A DNA stretch of 33,465 nucleotides from Alphaproteobacteria bacterium. Lineage in GTDB: Bacteria; Pseudomonadota; Alphaproteobacteria; Rhodobacterales; Rhodobacteraceae. Under the pieces are notes generated by a model. That model did not search any database and had not been told where the DNA came from. It saw nothing but the letters and a program-made list of their open reading frames with translations. Positions 1 through 8,072 of this stretch are shown here, in pieces. The stretch spans positions 1 to 33,465 of the forward strand of contig JAUIHM010000034.1 in assembly GCA_030432315.1 (NCBI GenBank). Reading direction: 5' to 3'. Both the position numbers and the translations under genes were made by a program. Positions within the stretch are counted from its first letter, which is position 1; each line of letters begins with the position of its first letter.

Positions 1-80
1 GGGGGTGGTGGTTTTCCTGCGCCAGTTCATTGCGTCCAGCCCTGTTGTCTCAACCGCGTCGCCTGCCCGACACATCCGGG

Positions 81-521
81 TCAGTCGGTGAATTCCGCTC
101 CCAGCTGCCGCCAGACATAGCTGCGCCCGTCCGGATAGGTGGCGACGATGATGTCGAAACCCGCCGGATCGTCTGCCGACAGCAGGTGCGCGGTGGCCGC
201 CCCCGAGGCGATGTCGTCGCCAATGGCTTTGGGGTCGAAACAGCGGTACCATATCGGCGGGGTCAGCGGCGTCGGCGCCTCTGCCAGCGGGAGGTCGTCG
301 AACGTTCCGGGCGCCGTGACGAAACACGCCCGCAGCTTCAGCGGCGAGGTTTCGGCACTGATGAGGTCAAGTCCGGAAACCGCATAGTCGCGGCCGGCGA
401 CCCGCAGCACGTCGCTCTCCCTGTCACGCTGGTAGTAGGCGAAGAACTGAAACCAGATCAGCGCCGCCGTGAAGATCACCAGCAGGACGAGAAAGCCCTG
501 GATGAGACGGGTTCCGCTCAT
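81..521 (-). CDS. DUF6446-like single-pass membrane-anchored protein
   Basis: This is a 146-residue protein with no recognised enzymatic domain. Residues about 6-28 form one hydrophobic helix after a short basic N-terminus, so the rest (about 115 residues, with several aromatic residues and two cysteines) is probably exposed in the periplasm. I chose the ATG at 521 because it overlaps the glyQ stop codon in an ATGA arrangement; the longer open frame upstream is only glyQ read in another frame. The overlap implies translational coupling to glyQ. As I remember, alphaproteobacterial genomes carry a small DUF6446 gene directly after glyQ, and length, topology and position fit that. The family has no known function; a role related to glycyl-tRNA synthetase is only implied by position. 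Confidence 0.72.
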   Translation of the reverse strand: MSGTRLIQGFLVLLVIFTAALIWFQFFAYYQRDRESDVLRVAGRDYAVSGLDLISAETSPLKLRACFVTAPGTFDDLPLAEAPTPLTPPIWYRCFDPKAIGDDIASGAATAHLLSADDPAGFDIIVATYPDGRSYVWRQLGAEFTD

Positions 522-1444
522 GCAGCGGCCGCGCCGCCGGCCGCGGTTTGAACAAACGCGTCGGCACAGGCTTTGGCGAGCGCGCGGACGCGGCCGATGT
601 AGGCCTGGCGTTCGGTGACGGAAATCACACCGCGCGCATCGAGCAGGTTGAAGAGGTGGCTCGCCTTGATGCACTGGTCGTAGGCCGGATGGGCCATGAT
701 GATCGTGCGGCCCGTGCCGTCCTCTGCCGGAGCGGCGAGAATGCGGGCGCATTCCGCCTCGGCGTCCTCGAAGTGTTTCAGCAGCATGTCCGTGTCGGCC
801 TGATCGAAATTCCAGCGGGAGTATTCCTGCTCGGTCTGGCGAAATACGTCGCCATAGGTCAGGGCAGTCGGCGACTGCGGATCGTTGAAGGGCATGTCCA
901 TCACGTGATCGGCGCCGAGTACGTACATGGCGAGCCGTTCAAGCCCGTAGGTCAGTTCACCGGAAACCGGCGTGCAGTCATGGCCGCCCACCTGCTGGAA
1001 ATAGGTGAACTGGCTGACCTCCATGCCGTCGCACCAGACCTCCCAGCCGAGGCCCCAGGCGCCGAGCGTCGGGCTTTCCCAGTCGTCCTCGACAAAACGG
1101 ATGTCGTGCAGGTTGTCGTCGATGCCGATGGCCCGCAGCGAGCCGAGATAGAGATCCTGCAGATCAGGCGGCGAGGGTTTTATCAGCACCTGGTACTGGT
1201 AGTAATGCTGCAGCCGGTTCGGATTGTCGCCGTAGCGCCCGTCGGTCGGACGGCGCGAGGGCTGCACGTAGGCGGCGGCCCAGGGGCGGGTGCCGAGCGC
1301 CCGCAGGGTTGTCGCCGGATGGAACGTGCCCGCGCCGACCTCCATGTCGTAGGGCTGCAGCATTGCGCAGCCCCGTGCGGCCCAGTAGGACTGCAGACGC
1401 AGGATGATCTCCTGAAAACTGCGGGGTGTGGCGGTTTGCGACAT
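518..1444 (-). CDS. glyQ: Glycyl-tRNA synthetase alpha subunit
   Basis: This is the 308-residue alpha subunit of the bacterial alpha2beta2 glycyl-tRNA synthetase, which charges tRNA-Gly with glycine in the cytoplasm. The whole protein matches the family: an N-terminal [13 protein letters not shown] segment, the [16 protein letters not shown] region, [19 protein letters not shown], and the class II core around [16 protein letters not shown] and GLERLAMY. Length is normal (about 300). The ATG at 1444 gives the usual N-terminus, although its ribosome-binding site is weak. The gene runs into the DUF6446-like gene by 4 bp. The beta subunit gene glyS is not in the window; it is expected further downstream, beyond the left edge. 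Confidence 0.97.
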   Translation of the reverse strand: MSQTATPRSFQEIILRLQSYWAARGCAMLQPYDMEVGAGTFHPATTLRALGTRPWAAAYVQPSRRPTDGRYGDNPNRLQHYYQYQVLIKPSPPDLQDLYLGSLRAIGIDDNLHDIRFVEDDWESPTLGAWGLGWEVWCDGMEVSQFTYFQQVGGHDCTPVSGELTYGLERLAMYVLGADHVMDMPFNDPQSPTALTYGDVFRQTEQEYSRWNFDQADTDMLLKHFEDAEAECARILAAPAEDGTGRTIIMAHPAYDQCIKASHLFNLLDARGVISVTERQAYIGRVRALAKACADAFVQTAAGGAAAA

Positions 1445-1538
1445 GGGCGGTTCCGGTGCGGGTTGTGAATGGCAAGGCCTGGTTAAACAGCGCAGGCGTC
1501 AGCGTCAATCGTCCGCTTCCCTTTGACAGGATGATGCG

Positions 1539-1560
1539 CATTCCCTAGGCCTAGGGAATG
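1539..1560. promoter_or_regulatory. Perfect 22-bp palindrome between divergent genes
   Basis: CATTCCCTAGG followed directly by its reverse complement gives a perfect 22-bp inverted repeat without a spacer. It lies between glyQ (minus strand) and the conserved hypothetical gene (plus strand). A consensus-like -35 element TTGACA at 1523-1528 precedes it by 10 bp, and a 17-bp spacer would put a weak -10 (TAGGCC, 1546-1551) in its centre. The symmetry suggests a binding site for a dimeric regulator, but this is inferred from structure only. Its last three bases are an ATG in frame with the downstream gene. Confidence 0.5.
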
Positions 1561-1593
1561 GCAGTTGGTGACAGAATATCGGTCAATGACCGG

Positions 1594-2064
1594 ATGCAGA
1601 CCGGTTACACCTACGAACTGGTCGCCCCGGTCGGCGAGGGGTTCGATGAGGGGTTTACGCCGGCGCACACGCCTCAGGAAATGCTGGAGATGGGGGTGTT
1701 CGAAGGCAAATACTGCAATGACTGCACTGCCGAGTTTCCAAAGGCATGGTTCGAGAACGCGAAGCTCTCCGCCACCCCGGACCCGTCGCTGAACTATTTC
1801 GGCGTCAAGAGCCGGCAGCCGCTGCGGGTCTGGCGGGAAAAGGGCTGGATTTACGGCCCGGATCCGCGCGGCTGGTTCCAGTGGTACTGTCGTTATTACC
1901 TCGGCCGCAGACTCAAGGAAATCGACCGGATCCAGATTGGCCGCTGGCGCGGATTTGCCCGCCATGCCGGCCAGGTCAGGGCGAACTGCGATCCGGGCGA
2001 CGTGTTTTGCCGGCCGCGTCAGCGCCAGGCGCTGCTGCAATGGGCGCATGACCCGCTGATCTGA
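1594..2064 (+). CDS. Conserved hypothetical protein
   Basis: This protein of 156 residues (168 if started at 1558) belongs to a conserved hypothetical family that I remember from many proteobacteria, without an assigned function. Conserved-looking features are YELVAPVG near the start, GVFEGKYCNDC, a FPKAWF stretch, FGVKSRQPL, and an aromatic-rich RGWFQWYCRYYLGRR segment. It ends with a basic region containing a Cys pair (NCDPGDVFC). There is no signal peptide or membrane helix, so it is probably cytoplasmic. I favour the ATG at 1594 because family members begin just before the YELVAP segment and because the ATG at 1558 lies inside the palindrome; neither start has a clear ribosome-binding site. 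It is convergent with trkH, 12 bp away. Confidence 0.8.
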   Translation: MQTGYTYELVAPVGEGFDEGFTPAHTPQEMLEMGVFEGKYCNDCTAEFPKAWFENAKLSATPDPSLNYFGVKSRQPLRVWREKGWIYGPDPRGWFQWYCRYYLGRRLKEIDRIQIGRWRGFARHAGQVRANCDPGDVFCRPRQRQALLQWAHDPLI

Positions 2065-2076
2065 CGTGGCTGCCGG

Positions 2077-3525
2077 TCAGCCCCGCCAGAATGCGGGTGT
2101 GAAGAGCACGAACACGGACAGCAGTTCAAGCCGGCCAATTAGCATGACGATGGACAGGATCCATTTCGCCGAATCCGGCAGGGTGGTGAAGTTGCCCGCA
2201 GGACCGATGATCGGACCGAGACCGGGTCCGATGTTGGCGATGGCAGTGGCCGAGCCGCTGATCGCCGTTACCGGATCGAGGCCGATCAGAACCAGCAGGA
2301 TCGCTGACACTGACAGCGTTACGAAGAAAAACATGAAAAACGCCATCACCGAATTCATCACTTCATCGGAGATTGCCCTGCCGTCGTACTGTGGCAGAAT
2401 AACCCGGCTGGGCGAATGCAGGCGCTTGATCTCGGCGGAAATCGCCGCGAACAGCAGTTGGTATCGGAAAATCTTGACCGAACAGGCGGTAGAGCCGGAA
2501 CAACCGCCAAGCAGGCCGATGATGAAGAACATCACCGCAGCGAGCGGCCCCCAAAGCTGGTAATCGGCGCTGGTATAGCCGGTTCCAGTGGCGATCGAGG
2601 TGACATTGAACAGGATTTCCCGGAACATCGGCTCGAATCCACGTCCGGCGGAATGATCGTAGACAAGGGTCAGTACCAGACAGAACGTCAGGATCGTCAG
2701 GAGAAACCCGCGCACCTGGACGTCCCGGTAGAGGGGCTGCGCCGTTCCGGCCATCAGCTGCACATAGCGCACGAAGGGCAGTGCCGACAGGATCATGAAC
2801 GCAGTAGCGACGTAATGCGACGCACCGTTATAGGCGCCGAACGAGGCATCCGAATTCGACATGCCGCCGGTCGAGATGGTGGTCATTGCATTGACTGCGG
2901 CATCGAACGCCCCCATGCCGGTCATCACGTATCCCATGAAACACAGGAATGTCAGAAACAGGTAGATGTTGGTGAGCCGCATGGCGATCTCGCCGGCGCG
3001 GGGCAAAACCTTGCCTATGGTGTCGAACGCCTCGGAGCGGAAAATCTGCATCCCGCCCACCTTGAGCGTCGGCAGGAACACCATGGCGACCACGACAATG
3101 CCAAGCCCGCCGAACCACTGCAGCATTCCCCGCCAGAGCAGCACGCCCGGCGGCAGGCCCTCGAGACCGGTGAACACCGTGGCCCCGGTGGTGGTCAGCG
3201 CCGACATTGCCTCGAAAAAGGCATCCGTATAGCTGACATTCGGCGCCCCCATCCAGAAGGGCAGCGCGCCGAACAGCGGAAAAACCAGCCAGATCCCGGT
3301 GGCCATCAGGAAACTGTCCTGCCGCCGCAGCCTGGGCGACCGGGCCTGGGTACAGGAAACCGCGGTGACGAAGCCGATCACGAAGGTCACCGCCCCGGCT
3401 TCGGCAAAGACAAACCCGTTGCGGTGACCGGCCATGACGCTTGCTATCAGCGGCAGGAGCATCGACGCTCCGAGCGCAGCCACCAGCCAACCGATGAGAA
3501 AGCCCAGAGGTCTTATGTCGAACAT
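2077..3525 (-). CDS. trkH: Trk-type potassium uptake protein, membrane subunit
   Basis: This 482-residue inner-membrane protein is the channel-like subunit of the Trk K+ uptake system, normally gated by cytoplasmic TrkA (no trkA in the window). The four pore loops typical of TrkH/KtrB are visible: TTTGAT at about 111-116, TTISTGG at 215-221, SIATGTGY at 310-317 and AIANIGPG near 428-435, each with the filter glycine. Between them lie hydrophobic helices in the M1-P-M2 pattern. GGCSGSTACSVKIFRY near 340-355 is the usual segment after the third repeat. Length is normal (about 480). The start at 3525 gives a typical N-terminus. It lies 56 bp downstream of folE2 on the same strand and may be read through from it, although the functions are unrelated. 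Confidence 0.95.
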   Translation of the reverse strand: MFDIRPLGFLIGWLVAALGASMLLPLIASVMAGHRNGFVFAEAGAVTFVIGFVTAVSCTQARSPRLRRQDSFLMATGIWLVFPLFGALPFWMGAPNVSYTDAFFEAMSALTTTGATVFTGLEGLPPGVLLWRGMLQWFGGLGIVVVAMVFLPTLKVGGMQIFRSEAFDTIGKVLPRAGEIAMRLTNIYLFLTFLCFMGYVMTGMGAFDAAVNAMTTISTGGMSNSDASFGAYNGASHYVATAFMILSALPFVRYVQLMAGTAQPLYRDVQVRGFLLTILTFCLVLTLVYDHSAGRGFEPMFREILFNVTSIATGTGYTSADYQLWGPLAAVMFFIIGLLGGCSGSTACSVKIFRYQLLFAAISAEIKRLHSPSRVILPQYDGRAISDEVMNSVMAFFMFFFVTLSVSAILLVLIGLDPVTAISGSATAIANIGPGLGPIIGPAGNFTTLPDSAKWILSIVMLIGRLELLSVFVLFTPAFWRG

Positions 3526-3581
3526 GGGCTGGATCGTTGGCGCGCCGGTCCGGCACTGTCAAGCCGGTCGGCGGTCGCGGG

Positions 3582-4691
3582 CTAACCTGTGTGGATCAGT
3601 GTGTCGAAAAGACGCGGATCGTAGCTGTGCTGCCGAAAGGTCTCGCCGTTTGTGAGGATCGATACCGCATCGTGGCTGTGCAGCGATTCCTGGTGGCTCG
3701 CCACAACCCGGAAGTCGCCGATGCGCGGGTCCGCCTCAAGCTGTTCGCAGAGCAGCCGCACCGCATCCTCAACAAAGATCGGATTGGCACCATTCAGTTC
3801 CGCGAAGGCCTGTTCGTCCTCGCGCTTGACCATGACCTGGGTTTCGGTCGGGATGGCGGCATTGCACAGGTCGACCAGATCCTCGAACCAGAGAACCTCG
3901 GGCACGTCGGGCGCCACTTCAACCGAGACCCGCGCGACCGAGCGCTGCGAATGCGGCGTCGCCATCTGATTGCGGGTCCGGCGTGCATGCTCGGAGAGTT
4001 CCAGCGAGCACGGGCAGGTCGATGAATACACGTAGTCAAGGTGGAGAATGCGCTGAATTCCGGCTTCCGACTGGATCATTTCCAGCGCAATATTATAGTA
4101 CTGAAAACCGGACAGACCCGAGCGCAGCGACTGTTTGCGCATTGGATAGCTGATGCGCATCTGAATGCGGGCATCGAGCGAATCGAGGTCGTCGACGTAG
4201 CTTTTCAGAACGCTGCCGATCACTTCGAAGGAAAATTCGCGCTCCGCGTGCTTGTAAAACGACCGCATGATGCGGCTCATGTTGATGCCCTTCTTGTTGG
4301 CATCGAGGGAAACCGATCCGGTCACTGAGGTTTCCAGCGGCAGATCATCGCCATCGCGCGAATGGAAGCGGATCGGCAGGCGGAAGTTTGAGATGCCGAC
4401 GTGCTGAATTGACCGTTTCGCACCCTTGATCAGGCTCTCCGGCCCATTCTGCAGGTCGGGCAGACCGGCGCGGTAGACGGTGTCGACCTCAAATCCGTTC
4501 GGGTAGTCACGGCTGAATGTCGGATATGCACTGCCCTGCCCGCTTTGCGGATCAACCGCGGCGTCCCTGCCTGCGGCGGCGTTCCAGGCGATCAGGACCC
4601 TTGCGGCATCCCGCACTTCTTCGGCCGTCGGCAGACTTTCCGTTTCCGGGCTGGCAGATGTCTTTCGGATCTCCGGATTGTAAACATTCAT
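3582..4691 (-). CDS. folE2: GTP cyclohydrolase FolE2 (type IB)
   Basis: FolE2 converts GTP to 7,8-dihydroneopterin triphosphate, the first step of folate synthesis. It is the metal-promiscuous alternative to zinc-dependent FolE. The 369-residue protein has the family core: a VGISNFRLP strand near 98-106, the KKGINMSR segment at 133-140, and YSSTCPCSLELSEHAR at about 222-237, whose first Cys (C226) belongs to the active-site metal-binding motif. Near the C-terminus is SHQESLHSHDA, with the conserved His pair. The first 60 residues are an extension compared with short FolE2 proteins, which is common in alphaproteobacteria. The start at 4691 has a strong ribosome-binding site (AAGGGAG, 7 nt upstream). 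In several bacteria folE2 is induced by zinc limitation, but I see no Zur-like box here. Confidence 0.95.
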   Translation of the reverse strand: MNVYNPEIRKTSASPETESLPTAEEVRDAARVLIAWNAAAGRDAAVDPQSGQGSAYPTFSRDYPNGFEVDTVYRAGLPDLQNGPESLIKGAKRSIQHVGISNFRLPIRFHSRDGDDLPLETSVTGSVSLDANKKGINMSRIMRSFYKHAEREFSFEVIGSVLKSYVDDLDSLDARIQMRISYPMRKQSLRSGLSGFQYYNIALEMIQSEAGIQRILHLDYVYSSTCPCSLELSEHARRTRNQMATPHSQRSVARVSVEVAPDVPEVLWFEDLVDLCNAAIPTETQVMVKREDEQAFAELNGANPIFVEDAVRLLCEQLEADPRIGDFRVVASHQESLHSHDAVSILTNGETFRQHSYDPRLFDTLIHTG

Positions 4692-4752
4692 TAAGTGTCT
4701 CCCTTAAGCGATCCACAGACTCGGTTCGGGGCCATTTGCCGTCGCGCAAGTA

Positions 4753-4786
4753 AACGAATGGTTTCGTTCGTCCGAACGTCAGTCAA
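4753..4786 (-). promoter_or_regulatory. Candidate folE2 promoter with overlapping inverted repeats
   Basis: The 172 bp between metZ and folE2 is clearly AT-richer than the flanking genes. On the minus strand a -35-like TTGACT lies at 4786-4781. Downstream of it are two overlapping inverted repeats: CGTTCG-2-CGAACG (4765-4778) and AACGAA-4-TTCGTT (4753-4768). They fall where the promoter spacer and -10 region would be, although no good -10 hexamer is visible. AACGAA/TTCGTT symmetry is reminiscent of TetR-family operators. A further 10-bp inverted pair, CTCCCTTAAG (4699-4708) and CTTAAGGGAG (4805-4814), brackets the region; the first copy contains the folE2 ribosome-binding site. Regulation is inferred. 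Confidence 0.35.
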
Positions 4787-4863
4787 CAAATTGTCCGTAC
4801 ACAACTTAAGGGAGAAAATCGACGAAAAAACAATCCTCATGCAAGAATTTGGTGAACCATATA

Positions 4864-6048
4864 CTAATTTCCCACGTCGAGCGCCGACAGGATGTCTGAA
4901 ATCAGATCCTGCGGCCCTTCGAGGCCGACCGAAATCCTGACCAGACCGTCCGTAATACCAAGTGAGTCGCGCTGCGTCTGGCTGAGACGCTGGTGCGTCG
5001 TGGTCGCGGGGTGGGTGACCAGGCTCTTCGCATCGCCAAGATTGTTGGAAATCAGGAAGATCTTCAGGGCATTGAGAAACCGGAAGGCCGCGGTCTTGCC
5101 ACCCTTCAGGTCGACGGCAATCATCGTCCCGCCGGTTTCCATCTGCCGCCGCACCAGTTCTGCCTGCGGATGTTGCGGCAGGCCGGGATAGATCACCCGG
5201 TTGAGCTTTTCGTGACCGACGAGCGCCTCCGCCAGCATCGCGGCGCTCGCGGCCTGGGCCCGGCAGCGCAGATCCAGCGTCTCAAGACCCTTGAGCATCA
5301 CCCACGCGTTGAACGGACTGAGCGCACCGCCGGTGTGTTTGAGATAGCCCTCAAGGGTATTGCGGATGAAATCCCGGCTGCCGATCACGATCCCGCCAAG
5401 GCAGCGGCCCTGACCGTCGATGTGTTTGGTGGCGGAGTAGATCACCACATCAGCCCCCAGCGCGAAGCTGCGCTGGAAGATCGGCGTCGCGAATACGTTG
5501 TCCACCACCAGACAGGCGCCTGCGGCCTTCGAGATGCGGGCGACGCCGGCAATGTCGATCACTTCGAGCGTAGGGTTGGACATGGTTTCGAGGAAAAACA
5601 CCTTGGTGTTGGAGCGCACTGCGGCCTGCCATGCCTCAAGATCGGTGCCTTCGACGAAAGTGACGTCGACGCCGAAACGGGGCAGCAGGTTCTCGACGAT
5701 AAACAGACAGCTTCCGAACAGCGCCTTTGCGGAGACCACATGATCGCCGGCGCGCAATTGCGAGAACAGTGCCGCATTGACCGCAGCCATGCCGGACGCG
5801 GTCGCGAAGGCGTCTTCCGCCCCCTCAAGCGCCGCCATCCGCTCCTCGAACATGCGGACGGTCGGATTGCCGTAGCGGGCATAAATGAATTCGTCCTCTC
5901 CGGCCTCGATGAAGCGCGCCTCGGCGGTTTCCGCATCGGGATAGACAAATCCCTGGGTGAGGAAAATTGCCTCGGACATCTCGCCGTACTGGCTGCGCCG
6001 TGCGCCCGCATGCACCAGCTTTGTGCGTTCCGTCCAGTCGTTGCCCAT
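4864..6048 (-). CDS. metZ: O-succinylhomoserine sulfhydrylase
   Basis: MetZ is a PLP enzyme that makes homocysteine directly from O-succinylhomoserine and sulfide in methionine synthesis. The 394-residue protein is full length for the Cys/Met metabolism PLP family. Visible features are the YARYGNPT phosphate-binding segment near 56-63, ASGMAAVNAAL near 84-94, the VVDNVFATP strand at 181-189, and the Schiff-base lysine K208 in SATKHIDGQGR. SLVTHPATTTH and GLVRISVGLE near the C-terminus are typical. SLVTHPATTTH and the missing cystathionine-lyase features favour MetZ over MetB or MetC; substrate choice (succinyl or acetyl ester) cannot be read reliably. It is divergent from the alpha/beta hydrolase at 6222 and followed by folE2 on the same strand. 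I find no SAM-II riboswitch consensus upstream. Confidence 0.93.
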   Translation of the reverse strand: MGNDWTERTKLVHAGARRSQYGEMSEAIFLTQGFVYPDAETAEARFIEAGEDEFIYARYGNPTVRMFEERMAALEGAEDAFATASGMAAVNAALFSQLRAGDHVVSAKALFGSCLFIVENLLPRFGVDVTFVEGTDLEAWQAAVRSNTKVFFLETMSNPTLEVIDIAGVARISKAAGACLVVDNVFATPIFQRSFALGADVVIYSATKHIDGQGRCLGGIVIGSRDFIRNTLEGYLKHTGGALSPFNAWVMLKGLETLDLRCRAQAASAAMLAEALVGHEKLNRVIYPGLPQHPQAELVRRQMETGGTMIAVDLKGGKTAAFRFLNALKIFLISNNLGDAKSLVTHPATTTHQRLSQTQRDSLGITDGLVRISVGLEGPQDLISDILSALDVGN

Positions 6049-6221
6049 GTGCGCCGCCGGTTGCCCGGCCCCCTCTGCTGAATGTCTTTCGGGGATTAAA
6101 CGGCACCGCGCCGCCGGTCAATGGCGCGGCGGCGCCGCGGAGTCACGGGAGTTTGGCGAAACCGCCACGCAGGTTTCACATTTCCGATCTAGTCCGTGGG
6201 CGCGGTGTAACGGTTGCGGTT
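6049..6221. promoter_or_regulatory. Divergent promoter region between metZ and the hydrolase
   Basis: This 173-bp region must hold the promoters for metZ (minus) and the alpha/beta hydrolase (plus). Its middle is very GC-rich. GCGCCGCC at 6108-6115 pairs with GGCGGCGC at 6128-6135, and GCGGCGCCGC at 6129-6138 is itself palindromic, so competing hairpins are possible in the metZ leader. No clear -35/-10 pair or known methionine riboswitch motif was recognised. Confidence 0.3.
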
Positions 6222-7235
6222 ATGGATCTGGTCATGGCGTATCTCGGCATCACGGCGACAGCCGCCGGAATGAAGACGGCCCGCGGAACGCAACCGCTCG
6301 AGTCCGTGCTCTGCCACCACCTCGCCCGCCTGGAAGCCGACGCGCCAGTTGTCGTTTTGATCCACGGATTCCGCTACGATCCGGCCCGCCCCGGAAACGA
6401 TCCGCACCGTGGACTTTTCTCCACCGATCCCGGGCGCGGCAACACCAGAATCCGCAGTTGGCCGGGCGGGCTTGGATTTTCCGGCGACAGGGACGGGCTC
6501 TGCATTGGTTTTGGCTGGCCCGCATGCACTGCCAGTCCGGGCACGATCGCCGTCAGAGGTCGAACAAGTTTCGCTGCGGTCTATGACGCGGCACCGGAAT
6601 ACGGAAGAATGCTCGCGCGCCTGATCAGGTTCATTCAGGAAAGTGCCCCGGGTCGGCCGGTGGACATCCTTGCCCATTCGCTGGGTGCGCGGGTTGCCCT
6701 GAGCAGCCTGCCGCATCTCAACCGGGCCCCGGGCCGGATGGTGTTGCTCGGCGCCGCGGAATTCGAGGTCAATGCCCGCGCGTTTCTCGCCGCCCTGCCG
6801 GGGACCGACCGCCCGGAAATCTACAACGTCACAGGCCGGTTCAACGACATCTACGACGCTCTGTTCGAAGTGGCAGCGCCACGCCGCGGGGTGCGCGGGC
6901 GGTCGCTGGGCTGCGGGCTTCGCGGGGAGGAGCCTGGATGGCTGGACATCCAGATCGACCGGCAGGCGGTCACTGCGTGGTTCCAGTTTCAGGGCCTGAA
7001 GCTGCAGCAGGCGCCGCGCCTGTGCCACTGGAGCTTCTACACACGCGACGGCACCCTGGCGGTCTACCAGGCGATCCTGCGCCGGCGACCGGGGTGGGAC
7101 GTGGAAACCCTTCGCAGGCAGGCCTGCTTTCGCGGCCAGGACCGACGCTGGAGCAGGCTTCTGCCGGCGATCGGCCTGCCCTGGACCCGGCCTGCGGAGG
7201 ATCCCGGTCTGGCCGAAAGTCTCGAAAACGCTTGA
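6222..7235 (+). CDS. Alpha/beta hydrolase, probable esterase
   Basis: This 337-residue cytoplasmic protein has an alpha/beta-hydrolase fold. VVVLIHGFRYDP near 43-54 is the strand and oxyanion-hole HG motif. VDILAHSLGAR at 147-157 contains the GxSxG-like nucleophile elbow (AHSLGA, Ser153). The acidic residue and the histidine of the triad cannot be fixed by eye; a late histidine, as in LCHWSF, is a candidate. There is no signal peptide. The start at 6222 is an ATG just before MAYLGI without a strong ribosome-binding site; an ATG at 6234 is possible. The gene is 56 bp upstream of the glutathione transferase and may be cotranscribed with it. The substrate is unknown. I remember similar hydrolases in Rhodobacterales annotated only as esterases. 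Confidence 0.8.
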   Translation: MDLVMAYLGITATAAGMKTARGTQPLESVLCHHLARLEADAPVVVLIHGFRYDPARPGNDPHRGLFSTDPGRGNTRIRSWPGGLGFSGDRDGLCIGFGWPACTASPGTIAVRGRTSFAAVYDAAPEYGRMLARLIRFIQESAPGRPVDILAHSLGARVALSSLPHLNRAPGRMVLLGAAEFEVNARAFLAALPGTDRPEIYNVTGRFNDIYDALFEVAAPRRGVRGRSLGCGLRGEEPGWLDIQIDRQAVTAWFQFQGLKLQQAPRLCHWSFYTRDGTLAVYQAILRRRPGWDVETLRRQACFRGQDRRWSRLLPAIGLPWTRPAEDPGLAESLENA

Positions 7236-7291
7236 TTCCTTCCGCCCGGACGCCAGGTTGGGAACAGCGGCAACAACCAAAGGCGGATCCC

Positions 7292-8002
7292 ATGAGCAAG
7301 CCCATCGAACTGTTTTTCTGGCCGACCCCGAACGGCAAGAAAATTTCCATCGCCCTTTACGAAATGGACCTGCCGTTCGAAACCCGCCTCGTGAACATTG
7401 GTGCCGGGGACCAGTTTAAGCCGGATTTCCTGAAAATCGCTCCAAACAACCGCATGCCGGCGATCATCGATCCGGACGGGCCGGACGGCGCGCCGATCTC
7501 GATATTCGAATCCGGCGCGATCCTGCAGTATCTCGGCCGCAAGACCGGCCTTTTCTACGGCTCCACCGAACGGGAGAAGGTCGAGATCGAACAGTGGCTG
7601 ATGTGGCAGATGGGTGGCGTCGGACCGATGGCAGGTCAGGCGCACCATTTCCTGCGTTACGCCCCGTCGATGGATCCGCCCAACGATCTGCCCTATGCCA
7701 AGGACCGCTACCGAAATGAGGTCAACAGGCTCTACGGCGTGCTCAACAAGCGCCTGGCCGACCGGAACTTCGTCGCCGGCGACTATTCGATCGCCGACAT
7801 GGCGATCTGGCCCTGGGCGATGGGCTGGGAGGGCCAGCAGCAGGACATCGCGGACTTCCCGCACATGAAGGCGTGGCTCGACCGCATCGGTGACCGACCG
7901 GCAGTGAAGGCCGGCAGCGAACTCGGCGCGGAGGCGCGCAATCAGATCCAGGATGACCGGGAGGCGCAAAAAATCCTCTTCGGCCAGAGGGCGCGGTCCT
8001 GA
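7292..8002 (+). CDS. Glutathione S-transferase, YfcG/Nu-class-like
   Basis: This 236-residue protein reads along its whole length like E. coli YfcG and YghU (Nu-class), enzymes with disulfide-bond reductase activity towards glutathionylated substrates. It begins with a thioredoxin-like domain with WPTPNGKK at 10-17, where Thr12 and Asn14 replace the classical catalytic Tyr/Ser/Cys, followed by APNNRMPAIIDP and the FESGAILQYL glutathione-binding segment. The C-terminal helical domain contains WLMWQMGGVGPMAGQ and YSIADMAIWPW. The ATG at 7292 fits the family's N-terminus; the ribosome-binding site is weak (AAAGGCGGA). It sits between the hydrolase and the pyr genes, with no obvious functional link to either. 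Confidence 0.9.
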   Translation: MSKPIELFFWPTPNGKKISIALYEMDLPFETRLVNIGAGDQFKPDFLKIAPNNRMPAIIDPDGPDGAPISIFESGAILQYLGRKTGLFYGSTEREKVEIEQWLMWQMGGVGPMAGQAHHFLRYAPSMDPPNDLPYAKDRYRNEVNRLYGVLNKRLADRNFVAGDYSIADMAIWPWAMGWEGQQQDIADFPHMKAWLDRIGDRPAVKAGSELGAEARNQIQDDREAQKILFGQRARS

Positions 8003-8072
8003 GCCGCCGGTTCGGCTCGCACCGGGCCGGGCAAAATGTTAAGGGCAGGGAATCGCACCGGAGTACCCTGCC

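Noticed and set aside
1-30. Ten codons on the minus strand from an ATG at 30, as a possible start of the next gene (glyS)
   Set aside because: The visible residues (MNWRRKTTTP) do not resemble a GlyS N-terminus, and ten codons with a weak ribosome-binding site are not enough to call a gene.
3582-3780. The roughly 60-residue N-terminal extension of FolE2 as a novel domain
   Set aside because: FolE2 proteins of about 360 residues are, as far as I remember, usual in alphaproteobacteria, so the length is not exceptional.
4839-4940. A plus-strand frame starting at 4839 after AAGGGAG-like sequence
   Set aside because: It runs mostly antisense into the metZ end, the spacing from AAGGGAG to the ATG is far too long, and the product has no protein-like features.
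6049-6180. A possible SAM-II or SAM/SAH riboswitch in the metZ leader
   Set aside because: Alphaproteobacterial met genes often carry one, but the conserved core bases of these riboswitches could not be matched; only GC-rich repeats were seen.
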